Source of the DNA: Ferranicluibacter quercicola
Lineage (GTDB): Bacteria; Pseudomonadota; Alphaproteobacteria; Rhizobiales; Rhizobiaceae
NCBI RefSeq assembly: GCF_021168455.1
Contig: NZ_JAJOZR010000002.1
Coordinates: forward strand, 1 to 64,000
Direction: 5' to 3'
DNA length: 64,000 bases
The notes beneath the pieces were generated by a model that was not told where the DNA came from, searched no databases, and was given only the letters and a program-made list of their open reading frames with translations. Below are positions 56,238 to 64,000 of this stretch, piece after piece. Every line of letters begins with the position of its first letter. Within the stretch, counting starts at the first letter, position 1. The position numbers and the translations under genes are program-made.

Positions 56238-56729
56238 ATGACCGATACAGCAGCACCCACGAACGGTGGCACCGGCGAAAATCCGTCGCTGAACATTCTC
56301 GCCCAGTACATCAAGGACCTCTCGTTCGAAAATCCGGGTGCGCCGCGCTCGCTCCAGGCCCGCGACAAGGCTCCGGCGATCAACATCAACGTCAATGTCA
56401 ACGCCAATCCGATGACGGATACGGAGTTCGACGTCGTGCTGACGCTGAATGCCGAAGCCAAGGATGGCGACAAGATTCTGTTTGCCGTCGAGCTGACCTA
56501 TGGCGGCGTCTTCCGCGTCACGGGCTTCCCGCAGGAGCACATGCTGCCGCTGCTCTTCATCGAGTGCCCGCGCCTGCTCTTCCCCTTCGCGCGCCAGATC
56601 GTGGCCGACGCGACGCGCAATGGCGGTTTCCCGCCGCTGATGATCGACCCCATCGATTTCGCGCAGATGTTCACGCAGCGCATGGCCGAAGACCGCGTCC
56701 GCGCGCAGGTGTCCAGCACCCCGAACTGA
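56238..56729 (+). CDS. secB: Protein-export chaperone SecB
   Basis: 163 residues. N-terminus with NILAQYIKDLSFENPGAPRSL, then VELTYGGVFRV and ARQIVADATRNGGFPPLMIDPIDF, typical of SecB. Holds precursors unfolded and passes them to SecA. Terminator at 56755-56784. Confidence 0.96.
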   Translation: MTDTAAPTNGGTGENPSLNILAQYIKDLSFENPGAPRSLQARDKAPAININVNVNANPMTDTEFDVVLTLNAEAKDGDKILFAVELTYGGVFRVTGFPQEHMLPLLFIECPRLLFPFARQIVADATRNGGFPPLMIDPIDFAQMFTQRMAEDRVRAQVSSTPN

Positions 56730-56754
56730 TCGGCATCCCAGCCGAACGCCTCGA

Positions 56755-56784
56755 ACGCCCGGTCCGAAAAGGCCGGGCGTTTTT
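56755..56784 (+). terminator. Rho-independent terminator of secB
   Basis: Stem ACGCCCGG/CCGGGCGT with a 10-nt loop, then TTTT, between convergent secB and dnaQ. Confidence 0.82.
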
Positions 56785-56788
56785 CGTT

Positions 56789-57487
56789 TCAGACCGCGTA
56801 ATGCGACCAGATGGCCTTTTCGCCCATCTTCTTAACGAGCGCTGCATGGGCGGCGATATCGTTTTCGGCCAGGCGCGGGGGCAAGGGCGCCGGACGCGCG
56901 CGCGGCACGACGACCAGGTCGTCGGAGGCTTCCGCCTGTGCGCGGCTTTCCTTGGTCGTCAGGCCCAGTGCCGCCTGCCGGCCGCCGATCATCTCGATAT
57001 AGACTTCGGCGAGAAGCTCGGAGTCGAGCAGCGCGCCGTGCTTCGTGCGGTGCGTGTTGTCGATGCCGTAGCGCCGGCAGAGCGCATCGAGCGAATTGGG
57101 ACCCATCGGATGCTTGCGGCGGGCCATCGACAACGTGTCGGTGACGAGGTCCTGCGAGACCGCCGGGCGATCGAGACGCGCCAGCTCGGCATTGATGAAG
57201 CCCATGTCGAAGGTGGCATTGTGCGCGACCCAGCGGGCGCCCTCGAAGAAGGCCATCAGCTCTTCCACGATCTCGGCAAAGACCGGCTTGTCCTTCAGGA
57301 AATCGTCGGTGATGCCGTGAACGGCGAGCGCATCGGGATGAACCTTGCGATCGCCGGGATGAATGTAGCGATGAAAGGTCCGCCCGGTCGGAAAGTGATC
57401 ATTGAGTTCGATGCCGCCGATTTCGATGACGCGGTCCTGGCGATTGTCGAGGCCGGTGGTTTCCGTATCGAAGATGATTTCCCGCAT
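56789..57487 (-). CDS. dnaQ: DNA polymerase III epsilon subunit (3'-5' exonuclease)
   Basis: 232 residues. DEDDh exonuclease: FDTETTGLDN, HNATFDMGFINAEL, and HGALLDSELLAEVYIEM with the last Asp. Proofreading subunit. Convergent with secB. Confidence 0.96.
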   Translation of the reverse strand: MREIIFDTETTGLDNRQDRVIEIGGIELNDHFPTGRTFHRYIHPGDRKVHPDALAVHGITDDFLKDKPVFAEIVEELMAFFEGARWVAHNATFDMGFINAELARLDRPAVSQDLVTDTLSMARRKHPMGPNSLDALCRRYGIDNTHRTKHGALLDSELLAEVYIEMIGGRQAALGLTTKESRAQAEASDDLVVVPRARPAPLPPRLAENDIAAHAALVKKMGEKAIWSHYAV

Positions 57488-57535
57488 GGCCTTGTCCTTC
57501 CGTCGAATACGATCGCCTGTCTACCCGGGGAAATA

Positions 57536-58126
57536 TTATCCCGCTCGGGCGGTCAGAGCGCCGACAATCTCTTCGACCCTTTGGCGCGCGGCGTCTAGTC
57601 CGTGGCCGGTGTCGATCACATAGTTTGCACGGGCGCGTTTCTCTTTGTCCGGCATTTGCCGGGACAGGATCAGCGCGAATTTCTCCGGCGTCATGCCGGG
57701 GCGGGCAAGAACACGGGCGCGCTGGATGGCGGCGTCGCAGGTGACGACCGCCACCGCATCCACCCGTCCCTGCCCGCCCGTTTCGTAGAGCAGGGGAATA
57801 TCGAGGACCACGAGCGGGGCGCCTGCTTCTCGTTCCCGGTCGAGAAAGACCCGCTCTTTTTCCCGCACGAGCGGGTGGACGATCGCTTCCAGGGTCTTGA
57901 AGCCCTCGGGATGCTTCGCGAGTGCCGCACTGAGGGCGGCCCGATCGACAAGACCGTCGGTCGTGGAGCCGGGAAAAGCGGCCTCGATGGGTAAGACGGC
58001 CTCGCCGCGATAAAGTTCGTGAACGACAGCATCGGCATCATTGACGGGAACGCCCAGCGCCGTGAACATCCCGGCCGTGGTGGACTTGCCCATGCCGATC
58101 GATCCGGTGAGCCCGAGGACGATCAT
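57536..58126 (-). CDS. coaE: Dephospho-CoA kinase
   Basis: 196 residues. P-loop GLTGSIGMGKST. Final step of CoA synthesis. Start 58126 overlaps the aroE stop by 4 bp. aroE, coaE and dnaQ are in the order common to alphaproteobacteria. Confidence 0.96.
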   Translation of the reverse strand: MIVLGLTGSIGMGKSTTAGMFTALGVPVNDADAVVHELYRGEAVLPIEAAFPGSTTDGLVDRAALSAALAKHPEGFKTLEAIVHPLVREKERVFLDREREAGAPLVVLDIPLLYETGGQGRVDAVAVVTCDAAIQRARVLARPGMTPEKFALILSRQMPDKEKRARANYVIDTGHGLDAARQRVEEIVGALTARAG

Positions 58127-58995
58127 GCGTGCGCCGCCATGTCGGCGATGACGAGCGCCCGCAGCGTCTCGTCCACCTGAGGTTTTCGACCGAACCACTT
58201 TTCAAAGCCGGGCGCCGCCTGATGCAGCAACATGCCGAGCCCATCGACGATGGTGCGACCCTGCGCCTGCGCCTGCGCGAGAATGGGTGTGACGAGGGGC
58301 ACGTAGACGATATCCGTCACGACGGCATCGCCGGGCATGCGCGTGAAATCGAACTCGGGAACCGGCGTGCCGTCCATGCCGAGCGAGGTCGTGTTGATGA
58401 AGAGGCTGGCCTCGGGCAAAAGCTCCGGCAACGCCGCCATGGCATGGGCGACGACACGCGTCCGGCCGAAGCGATCGGAGAGTTCCCGGGCACGGGGCAG
58501 CGTCCGGTTGACGACATGGATGGTGCGCACACCGCGATCCCGCACCGCCTGGATGACGGCGCGGCTCGCGCCCCCCGCACCGAGCACGATGGCGGTTTCG
58601 GCCGTGTCCCAGCCGGGTGCCCGCGCGTCGAGATTGGCGGCAAAGCCGAGGCCGTCCGTGTTCGTCGCCTTGAGCCGACCTTCTTCCAGCCAGACGGTGT
58701 TGGCCGCACCCATTTCCCGGCTCAGCGCGTCGGCCTCATCGACATGGGCGATCACCGTCTCCTTATGCGGGATGGTGACATTGCCGCCGACAAAGCCGGA
58801 TTGTCCGGATTTGAGGAGCGCGATGAAATCGGGGAAGATGGCCGGCGTGACTTCGCGCGTGGTGTAGCTGCCTTCCAGACCCAGGGTCTTCAGCCAGTGG
58901 GAATGGATCAGCGGCGAGCGCGAATGGCGGACGGGATAGCCCGCGACGAAGGCATGGTTAACAGATGTTTCACGTGAATCACGCATCGATGACAC
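58123..58995 (-). CDS. aroE: Shikimate dehydrogenase
   Basis: 290 residues. Substrate motif GGNVTIPHKE with the catalytic Lys, and the NADP loop GAGGASRAV. Reduces dehydroshikimate. Start is the GTG at 58995 with CGGAGG 4-5 nt upstream; an ATG at 58986 is an alternative. It overlaps maf by 17 bp. The first codons carry the parS-like site 58966-58981. Confidence 0.95.
   Translation of the reverse strand: MSSMRDSRETSVNHAFVAGYPVRHSRSPLIHSHWLKTLGLEGSYTTREVTPAIFPDFIALLKSGQSGFVGGNVTIPHKETVIAHVDEADALSREMGAANTVWLEEGRLKATNTDGLGFAANLDARAPGWDTAETAIVLGAGGASRAVIQAVRDRGVRTIHVVNRTLPRARELSDRFGRTRVVAHAMAALPELLPEASLFINTTSLGMDGTPVPEFDFTRMPGDAVVTDIVYVPLVTPILAQAQAQGRTIVDGLGMLLHQAAPGFEKWFGRKPQVDETLRALVIADMAAHA
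58966..58981. other. Near-consensus parS (ParB-binding) site
   Basis: TGTTTCACGTGAATCA matches the consensus TGTTTCACGTGAAACA at 15 of 16 positions. It is inside the start of aroE, 1.5 kb from the probable oriC, where such sites cluster in alphaproteobacteria. Confidence 0.7.
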
Positions 58996-59605
58996 GCAGC
59001 CTCCGCAGTTCGCCGAGCAGCGGCAGGATCGGCAATCCGAGGATCGTGAAGTAGTCGCCGTCGATCGCCTCGAACAGCTGAACCCCCTCGCCTTCCAGCT
59101 GGTACGCGCCGACGCTGGTCAGAGCCTTTTCCCCCACGCGAGCGAGATGCCGCGCGATGAAGCCATCATCGAGACGGCGCATCGTCAAGCGGGCGGTCGA
59201 GACGTGAGACCAGAGGGTCCGGCCATCCTGATGCAGGGCGATCGCGCTGTTGAGCTGATGGGTCGCCCCCGACAGGGCGCGCAGATGGTCTCGCGCCTCC
59301 GCCATCGAGGCCGGCTTGTGAAACACACGGTCTCCGAGCGACAGGGTCTGGTCCGACCCGATGACGACGGGCGCGATACCCTCCCCCGCCCCTTGCGCCT
59401 CGCGCAGCGCCGCGGCGACCGATTCGGCCTTGGCCTCGGCCAGCACGGTCGCTACTTTTTCCGGCGATGCGCCTTCGGCGGCGAGCGGTTCTTCCAGTGC
59501 CCGCTCGTCGATCTCGGCCGCCTGCCAGCGAAAGGCGATGCCGGCATTTTCGAGCAGCATGCGCCGGAACGGGCTCGCCGAGGCGAGGACAAGCTGATGC
59601 GTCAT
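58979..59605 (-). CDS. Maf-family nucleotide pyrophosphatase
   Basis: 208 residues. LASASPFRRMLL and GSDQTLSLGDRVFHKP, family motifs of Maf/YhdE nucleoside-triphosphate pyrophosphatases, which may remove non-canonical nucleotides or arrest septation. Upstream gene of aroE. Confidence 0.92.
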   Translation of the reverse strand: MTHQLVLASASPFRRMLLENAGIAFRWQAAEIDERALEEPLAAEGASPEKVATVLAEAKAESVAAALREAQGAGEGIAPVVIGSDQTLSLGDRVFHKPASMAEARDHLRALSGATHQLNSAIALHQDGRTLWSHVSTARLTMRRLDDGFIARHLARVGEKALTSVGAYQLEGEGVQLFEAIDGDYFTILGLPILPLLGELRRLRVIDA

Positions 59606-59633
59606 GGATGATCTCTCCCTATCGCGATGCGCA

Positions 59634-60455
59634 CTAGCGCAGGCGCGGCCTCAGGGCAACGATGGCGGCGGCCGTTTCCTCGATCGAGCGTCGCGTGACG
59701 TCGATGATCGGCCAGTTGTTGCGGGCGCAGAGCGCGCGGGCATATTTCAGTTCCTCGGCGATCGCTGCCCGATCCGTATAGTCCTGCCCGTGGAACCCGT
59801 GCGTGGTGCCGAGCACCCGGTGTTCGCGCACCTGAGAGACGCGATCCGCCGTCGCGATGAGGCACACGACCAGCGGCTTGGTCGCCTCCAGCAGCCGCTC
59901 CGGCAGGGGCACGCCCGGCACGATCGGAATGTTCGCGGTGCGGATGCCGCGATTGGCCAGATAGATGCTGGTCGGCGTCTTCGATGTGCGGCTGATGCCG
60001 ATCAGGACGACGTCGGCATCGTTGAAATCGGCCGGAAGCTGGCCGTCGTCATGATCCATCGTGAAGTTCAGCGCGTCGATCCGCGCGAAATAATCGGCAT
60101 CCATCACATGCTGGGCGCCGGACCGGCGCCGGGACGATGTGCCGAGATAGGTCTGGAACAGATCGATGATCGGTTCCAGCACGGACACGCAGGGCACGCC
60201 GATTTGCTGGCACTGGGCATTGATGATGTCGGAAAGCTCGCGATCGACGATCGTATAGAGAACGATGCCCGGGGCCGTGTCGATGGATTCGAGCACCTGC
60301 ATCAGCTGCTTGCGATTGCGGATCAGCGGATAGACATGCTCCAGCGCATGATAGGTCTGGAATTGCGCCGCGGCTGCCCGGCCGGCTGCGATCAAGGTTT
60401 CCCCGGTCGAGTCGGAGATCAGATGCAGGTGGAAATAGTTTTTGTGATTGTCCAC
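59634..60455 (-). CDS. ppsR: Pyruvate, phosphate dikinase regulatory protein (PPSR/DUF299)
   Basis: 273 residues. HLISDSTGETLIAAGRAAAAQF and GISRTSKTPTSIYLANRG, a P-loop-like motif, identify the bifunctional kinase/phosphorylase that regulates PPDK or PEP synthase. GTG start at 60455. Its position, directly left of the hemE-side gap, is diagnostic for the alphaproteobacterial chromosomal origin. Confidence 0.93.
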   Translation of the reverse strand: MDNHKNYFHLHLISDSTGETLIAAGRAAAAQFQTYHALEHVYPLIRNRKQLMQVLESIDTAPGIVLYTIVDRELSDIINAQCQQIGVPCVSVLEPIIDLFQTYLGTSSRRRSGAQHVMDADYFARIDALNFTMDHDDGQLPADFNDADVVLIGISRTSKTPTSIYLANRGIRTANIPIVPGVPLPERLLEATKPLVVCLIATADRVSQVREHRVLGTTHGFHGQDYTDRAAIAEELKYARALCARNNWPIIDVTRRSIEETAAAIVALRPRLR

Positions 60456-60861
60456 GCTATTCTCGGCCGCCTGTTGATGATGGTGGATAAGCGGAGCCTA
60501 GGGGTGAGCCTGCCCGGCAGGCAAGGGGAAAACCTCCGACTTATTCACAAAGAGGCCCGCGTCGGCGACATTTCCGGAGAGCTTGTGAAAAAGACTCGCG
60601 ATGCGACCGATCGCCGCCGATCCTCAACAGGTCATCCACAGGCCAGGGAAACGTCGTTCGTTTGCCAAGTTGCTCGAATGACGGGATTTTTTCTGGTTGT
60701 TCCCTATATTGTTCCTGATGCGCCCTGTCCTTCTCCCATCACATCGGACGGAATGGGGTTCTGGGGACAAAGGACCGACAACCTTTAATCCTTGATAGTC
60801 ACCGACTCTAAGAAATAGAAACCCTTAGATTCAAGATTCTATTTTAAGAGGGAAGCTGTGT
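60456..60861. other. Probable chromosomal origin of replication (oriC)
   Basis: 406 bp between ppsR and hemE, the site of Cori in Caulobacter and of the Sinorhizobium origin. Both genes diverge from it. DnaA-box-like 9-mers: TTATTCACA (60541-60549), GGTGGATAA (60482-60490), TGTGAAAAA (60584-60592) and TCATCCACA (60632-60640). GANTC sites: 60593-60597, 60804-60808, 60828-60832, 60835-60839. The 60780-60850 part is AT-rich. A repeat TTGTTCC occurs at 60697 and 60709. No TTAA-N7-TTAA CtrA site was seen. Confidence 0.8.
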
Positions 60862-61893
60862 GTGACGTCTGAAAACCGCAAGCTCGTCAGTGTTCTGAAC
60901 GGAGAGACGCTGACCCCTCCGCCCCTCTGGCTGATGCGCCAGGCCGGGCGATATCTGCCAGAATATCGCGAGACGCGGGCGCGGGCCGGGAGCTTTCTCG
61001 ATCTCTGCTATTCTCCCGACTTCGCCACGGAAGTGACCCTGCAGCCGATCCGGCGCTATGCGTTCGATGCGGCCATCCTGTTTTCCGATATCCTCGTCAT
61101 TCCCGATGCCCTGAAGCGCAACGTCCGCTTCGAGGAGGGCAGCGGACCCAAACTCGATCCGATCGATGTCGACGGCATCGAGGCTCTCGATGGAAGACCG
61201 GTCGCCGATCATCTTCGTCCCGTGATCGAAACCGTGGCACGCTTGCGCCGGGAGCTTCCGACGGAAACGGCGCTGCTCGGCTTCTGCGGAGCGCCCTGGA
61301 CGGTCGCGACCTACATGATTGCCGGGCACGGGACGCCGGACCAGGCGCCGGCGCGGCTGTTTGCCTATCGGCATCCGCAAGCCTTCGATGCGCTGCTGGC
61401 CCTGCTTGCCGAACTGTCCGCCGACTATCTGGTCGCCCAGCTCGACGCCGGCGCGGATGCGGTCCAGATCTTCGACTCCTGGGCCGGTGTTCTCGGGGAG
61501 GATACGTTCGAGCGTTTCGCGGTCGCGCCCGTTCGCCGGATCATCGACAGCGTGCGGGCCCGCCGGCCGGATGCAAAGATCATCGCCTTCGCCAAAGGCG
61601 CCGGCCTGTTGCTGAAGGACTATCGCCAGAAGACGCAGGCGGACGCGATCGGCCTCGACTGGTCGGTTCCCCTGTCGTTTGCGGCGGACCTGCAGAAGGA
61701 GGGCCCGGTACAGGGCAATCTCGATCCGATGCGGGTCGTTGCGGGGGGTAAGGCTCTGGAAGAGGGTATCGATCATATTCTGGACCGCCTCGGACAGGGA
61801 CCGCTGATCTTCAATCTCGGCCATGGCATCACGCCGCAGGCGGATCCCGCCCATGTCGCCGATCTCGTGGCCCGTGTCAGGAGCCGCGTGTGA
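60862..61893 (+). CDS. hemE: Uroporphyrinogen decarboxylase
   Basis: 343 residues. WLMRQAGRYLPEYRE and FSDILVIPDAL are family signatures. Makes coproporphyrinogen III in heme synthesis. GTG start at 60862, GAGGGA upstream. First gene right of the probable origin. Confidence 0.96.
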   Translation: MTSENRKLVSVLNGETLTPPPLWLMRQAGRYLPEYRETRARAGSFLDLCYSPDFATEVTLQPIRRYAFDAAILFSDILVIPDALKRNVRFEEGSGPKLDPIDVDGIEALDGRPVADHLRPVIETVARLRRELPTETALLGFCGAPWTVATYMIAGHGTPDQAPARLFAYRHPQAFDALLALLAELSADYLVAQLDAGADAVQIFDSWAGVLGEDTFERFAVAPVRRIIDSVRARRPDAKIIAFAKGAGLLLKDYRQKTQADAIGLDWSVPLSFAADLQKEGPVQGNLDPMRVVAGGKALEEGIDHILDRLGQGPLIFNLGHGITPQADPAHVADLVARVRSRV

Positions 61894-62453
61894 GCACCCC
61901 TGAGCGCGAGGAGGGGGGTACACGGCAGACCGATGCCCCGGCGGGCCGGAAATCGCGTGTGCGGGCCTTTGTGGCGCTTTCGGTTCTCGTCGCGATCGTC
62001 GCCGGACTGATCGTCTGGCAGCCGGCCGATCTCATCCTCTGGATCAAGGCGCTGCATGTCGTGGCCGTTATCTCCTGGATGGCCGGGCTGCTCTACATGC
62101 CGCGCCTGTTCATCTATCACACCGATGCTGAGCCGGGCTCGCAGACATCGGAGACCTTCAAGGTGATGGAGCAGCGGCTCCTGAAGGTGATCATGCGCCC
62201 GGCCATGATGATCACCTGGGTGCTCGGGCTTTATCTCGCTTGGAGCGTCTACGGTTTTCAGGGCGGCTGGCTTCACGCGAAGATCCTCGCCGTGATCCTG
62301 CTGACCGGCGTGCATGTGCACTATGCCGATGCCGTCGGTCGTTTTTCGCGCGATGGTACGCGACGCACGGCGCGCTACTGGCGTCTGATGAACGAGGTGC
62401 CGACCGTTCTGATGATCGTCATCGTGATCCTCGTCATCGTAAAGCCGTTTTGA
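61890..62453 (+). CDS. hemJ: Protoporphyrinogen oxidase HemJ
   Basis: 187 residues. Four or five membrane helices (LVAIVAGLIVWQ, VISWMAGLLYMPRLFIYH, MITWVLGLYLAW). The conserved His in LHVVAVISW and Lys are consistent with HemJ, previously called CopD-like. GTG start overlaps hemE by 4 bp, so heme genes are coupled. Confidence 0.92.
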   Translation: MSTPEREEGGTRQTDAPAGRKSRVRAFVALSVLVAIVAGLIVWQPADLILWIKALHVVAVISWMAGLLYMPRLFIYHTDAEPGSQTSETFKVMEQRLLKVIMRPAMMITWVLGLYLAWSVYGFQGGWLHAKILAVILLTGVHVHYADAVGRFSRDGTRRTARYWRLMNEVPTVLMIVIVILVIVKPF

Positions 62454-62636
62454 TCCATCACGGACATTTTAGCCTCTTGCACCGCGAGCCCCCTTGCGGT
62501 GCGGGCCGGAAGTCGCTAGCGTGTGACATCCCATCTTTCTGGCGCGCGTTAAAGTTCGAGTGGCTAGCCCCCTGCCGCTCCCTTGACCCACACAGCGCCA
62601 GCCCTTCCATTCCCTCTGCAAGTGTGATTTTCCTTC

Positions 62637-63902
62637 ATGGCTGAAATGAAGCTCCAAGACCTCAAGAACAAATCTGCAACCGATCTTCTGGCGTTCGCCG
62701 AGTCGGTGGAGGTCGAAAACGCCAGCGTGATGCGCAAGCAGGAGCTGATGTTCGCCATCCTCAAGATGCTCGCGGCGCAAGACGTCGAGATCATCGGCGA
62801 AGGCGTCGTCGAGCTGCTCCAGGACGGTTTCGGCTTCCTGCGCTCCGCCAATGCCAACTATCTTCCCGGCCCCGACGATATCTACATCTCGCCCTCCCAG
62901 ATCCGGCGCTTCTCGCTGAAGACGGGCGATACGGTCGAAGGCCCGATCCGGGGACCGAAGGAAGGCGAACGCTACTTCGCGCTTCTGAAGGTCAACACGA
63001 TCAATTTCGAGGACCCGGAGAAGATCCGGCACAAGGTACACTTCGACAACCTGACGCCGCTCTATCCGAACGAACGCTTCAAGATGGAGCTCGAGGTTCC
63101 CACCTCCAAGGATCTTTCGCCGCGCGTGATGGATCTCGTCGCACCGCTCGGCAAGGGCCAGCGCGGCCTGATCGTCGCGCCGCCGCGCACCGGCAAGACC
63201 GTGCTCCTGCAGAACATCGCCCATTCGATCACCGCCAACCATCCGGAATGTTATCTGATCGTTCTCCTCATCGACGAGCGGCCGGAAGAAGTGACGGACA
63301 TGCAGCGCTCGGTAAAGGGCGAGGTCGTTTCCTCCACCTTCGACGAACCGGCCACGCGCCACGTTCAGGTCGCCGAGATGGTGATCGAGAAGGCCAAGCG
63401 TCTGGTCGAGCACGGCCGTGACGTCGTCATCCTGCTCGATTCCATCACGCGCCTCGGCCGCGCCTACAATACGGTCGTGCCCTCTTCCGGCAAGGTTCTG
63501 ACCGGCGGTGTGGATGCCAATGCCCTGCAGCGCCCGAAGCGCTTCTTCGGCGCGGCACGGAACATCGAGGAAGGCGGCTCGCTGACCATCGTCGCGACGG
63601 CGCTGATCGATACCGGCAGCCGCATGGACGAAGTCATCTTCGAAGAGTTCAAGGGAACGGGCAACTCCGAAATCGTGCTCGACCGGAAGGTTGCCGACAA
63701 GCGTATCTTCCCGGCGATGGACATTCTGAAGTCCGGTACCCGCAAGGAAGACCTGCTCGTGCCGCGTCAGGATCTTCAGAAGATCTTCGTGCTTCGTCGT
63801 ATCCTCGCGCCCATGGGCACCACGGATGCGATCGAGTTCCTGATCGACAAGCTGAAGCAGACGAAGACGAACGGCGACTTCTTCGATTCCATGAACACCT
63901 GA
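62637..63902 (+). CDS. rho: Transcription termination factor Rho
   Basis: 421 residues. RNA-binding domain with GFGFLRSANANYLPGPDDIY, Walker A PPRTGKT, Walker B and DERPEEVTDM. Hexameric RNA helicase. Separated from hemJ by 183 bp containing a GCACCGC/GCGGTGC hairpin that lacks a T run. Terminator at 63951-63977. Confidence 0.97.
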   Translation: MAEMKLQDLKNKSATDLLAFAESVEVENASVMRKQELMFAILKMLAAQDVEIIGEGVVELLQDGFGFLRSANANYLPGPDDIYISPSQIRRFSLKTGDTVEGPIRGPKEGERYFALLKVNTINFEDPEKIRHKVHFDNLTPLYPNERFKMELEVPTSKDLSPRVMDLVAPLGKGQRGLIVAPPRTGKTVLLQNIAHSITANHPECYLIVLLIDERPEEVTDMQRSVKGEVVSSTFDEPATRHVQVAEMVIEKAKRLVEHGRDVVILLDSITRLGRAYNTVVPSSGKVLTGGVDANALQRPKRFFGAARNIEEGGSLTIVATALIDTGSRMDEVIFEEFKGTGNSEIVLDRKVADKRIFPAMDILKSGTRKEDLLVPRQDLQKIFVLRRILAPMGTTDAIEFLIDKLKQTKTNGDFFDSMNT

Positions 63903-63950
63903 GACCCACGGCTGCGCGCAAGCCCTGCGCCGCGTTGGACACCTTCCGAA

Positions 63951-63977
63951 AATCCCTGGCTTCCCCCAGGGATTTTT
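63951..63977 (+). terminator. Rho-independent terminator of rho
   Basis: Stem AATCCCTGG/CCAGGGATT with a 6-nt loop followed by TTT, 48 bp after the rho stop. Confidence 0.82.
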
Positions 63978-64000
63978 GCGTTTACCTCATAGGGCTCCTC

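Noticed and set aside
60780..60860. CtrA-type TTAA-N7-TTAA site in the origin
   Set aside because: No pair of TTAA half-sites has the required 7-bp spacing.
62478..62510. A hairpin in the hemJ-rho gap as a terminator
   Set aside because: The stem GCACCGC/GCGGTGC has no following T run on the plus strand.

Overview
The window is core chromosome of an alphaproteobacterium of the Rhizobiaceae (Agrobacterium/Rhizobium/Sinorhizobium group). The evidence is high GC content, a ChvG-ChvI pair next to pckA, an ActS-ActR (RegB-RegA) pair, a DivL-type tyrosine pseudokinase, a one-domain HPr kinase, a TsaE-phosphotransferase fusion, and the order ppsR / intergenic / hemE that marks the alphaproteobacterial chromosomal origin. 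Genus and species cannot be fixed from the sequence alone. No insertion sequence, prophage, CRISPR array, tRNA or complete rRNA gene was seen. About 58 protein genes fill the window.

Layout. 1-545: a minus-strand rRNA-type promoter and leader (its 16S gene would lie left of the window), then hrpB. 546-5020: hrpB, actS, actR (redox sensing). 5025-13714: an MmcB-like DNA repair gene, an L,D-transpeptidase lipoprotein, glcB, a cytochrome P450, a DUF1402 protein with a lysozyme-like motif, and hslV-acetyltransferase-hslU. 13926-18625: hisB, DUF2628, hisH, hisA, hisF, hisE, coaA, mostly with overlapping stops and starts. 18630-28535 (minus): tsaE-amgK fusion, divL, ahcY, HPr, EIIA, hprK, chvG, chvI; then pckA, arfB and alkB on plus. 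32020-39923: murU-like, addB, addA, trxA. 40011-46503: folC, accD, trpA, trpB, trpF, a zinc metallopeptidase and DUF2852. 46661-49777: PHB depolymerase, HpaI-type aldolase, nitroreductase. 49878-60455 (mostly minus): gyrB, XRE regulator, Smr, mltA, Tim44-like, fxsA, secB, dnaQ, coaE, aroE, maf, ppsR. 60456-60861: probable oriC. 60862-63902: hemE, hemJ, rho.

How it fits together. Transcription diverges from 60456-60861, where DnaA-box-like 9-mers and clustered GANTC sites sit. A near-perfect ParB site (parS) lies 1.5 kb to the left, in the first codons of aroE. Gene pairs that act together are kept together: his and trp biosynthesis, AddAB recombination, ChvGI beside the PTS-Ntr-like HPr/EIIA/HprK and its likely target pckA, and heme synthesis (hemE-hemJ).

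The most notable departures from ordinary core genome are: the oriC/parS region; a probable inversion of about 13 kb (18626-32019) that separates the AmgK-like kinase from its usual partner MurU; the tyrosine-for-histidine DivL; a palindrome at ahcY that resembles a SahR operator; a DUF1402 protein that looks like an unrecognised lytic transglycosylase; and a leaderless MltA inside a run of stop-start-overlapping genes (XRE, Smr, MltA). I did not find a clearly new multi-gene system.
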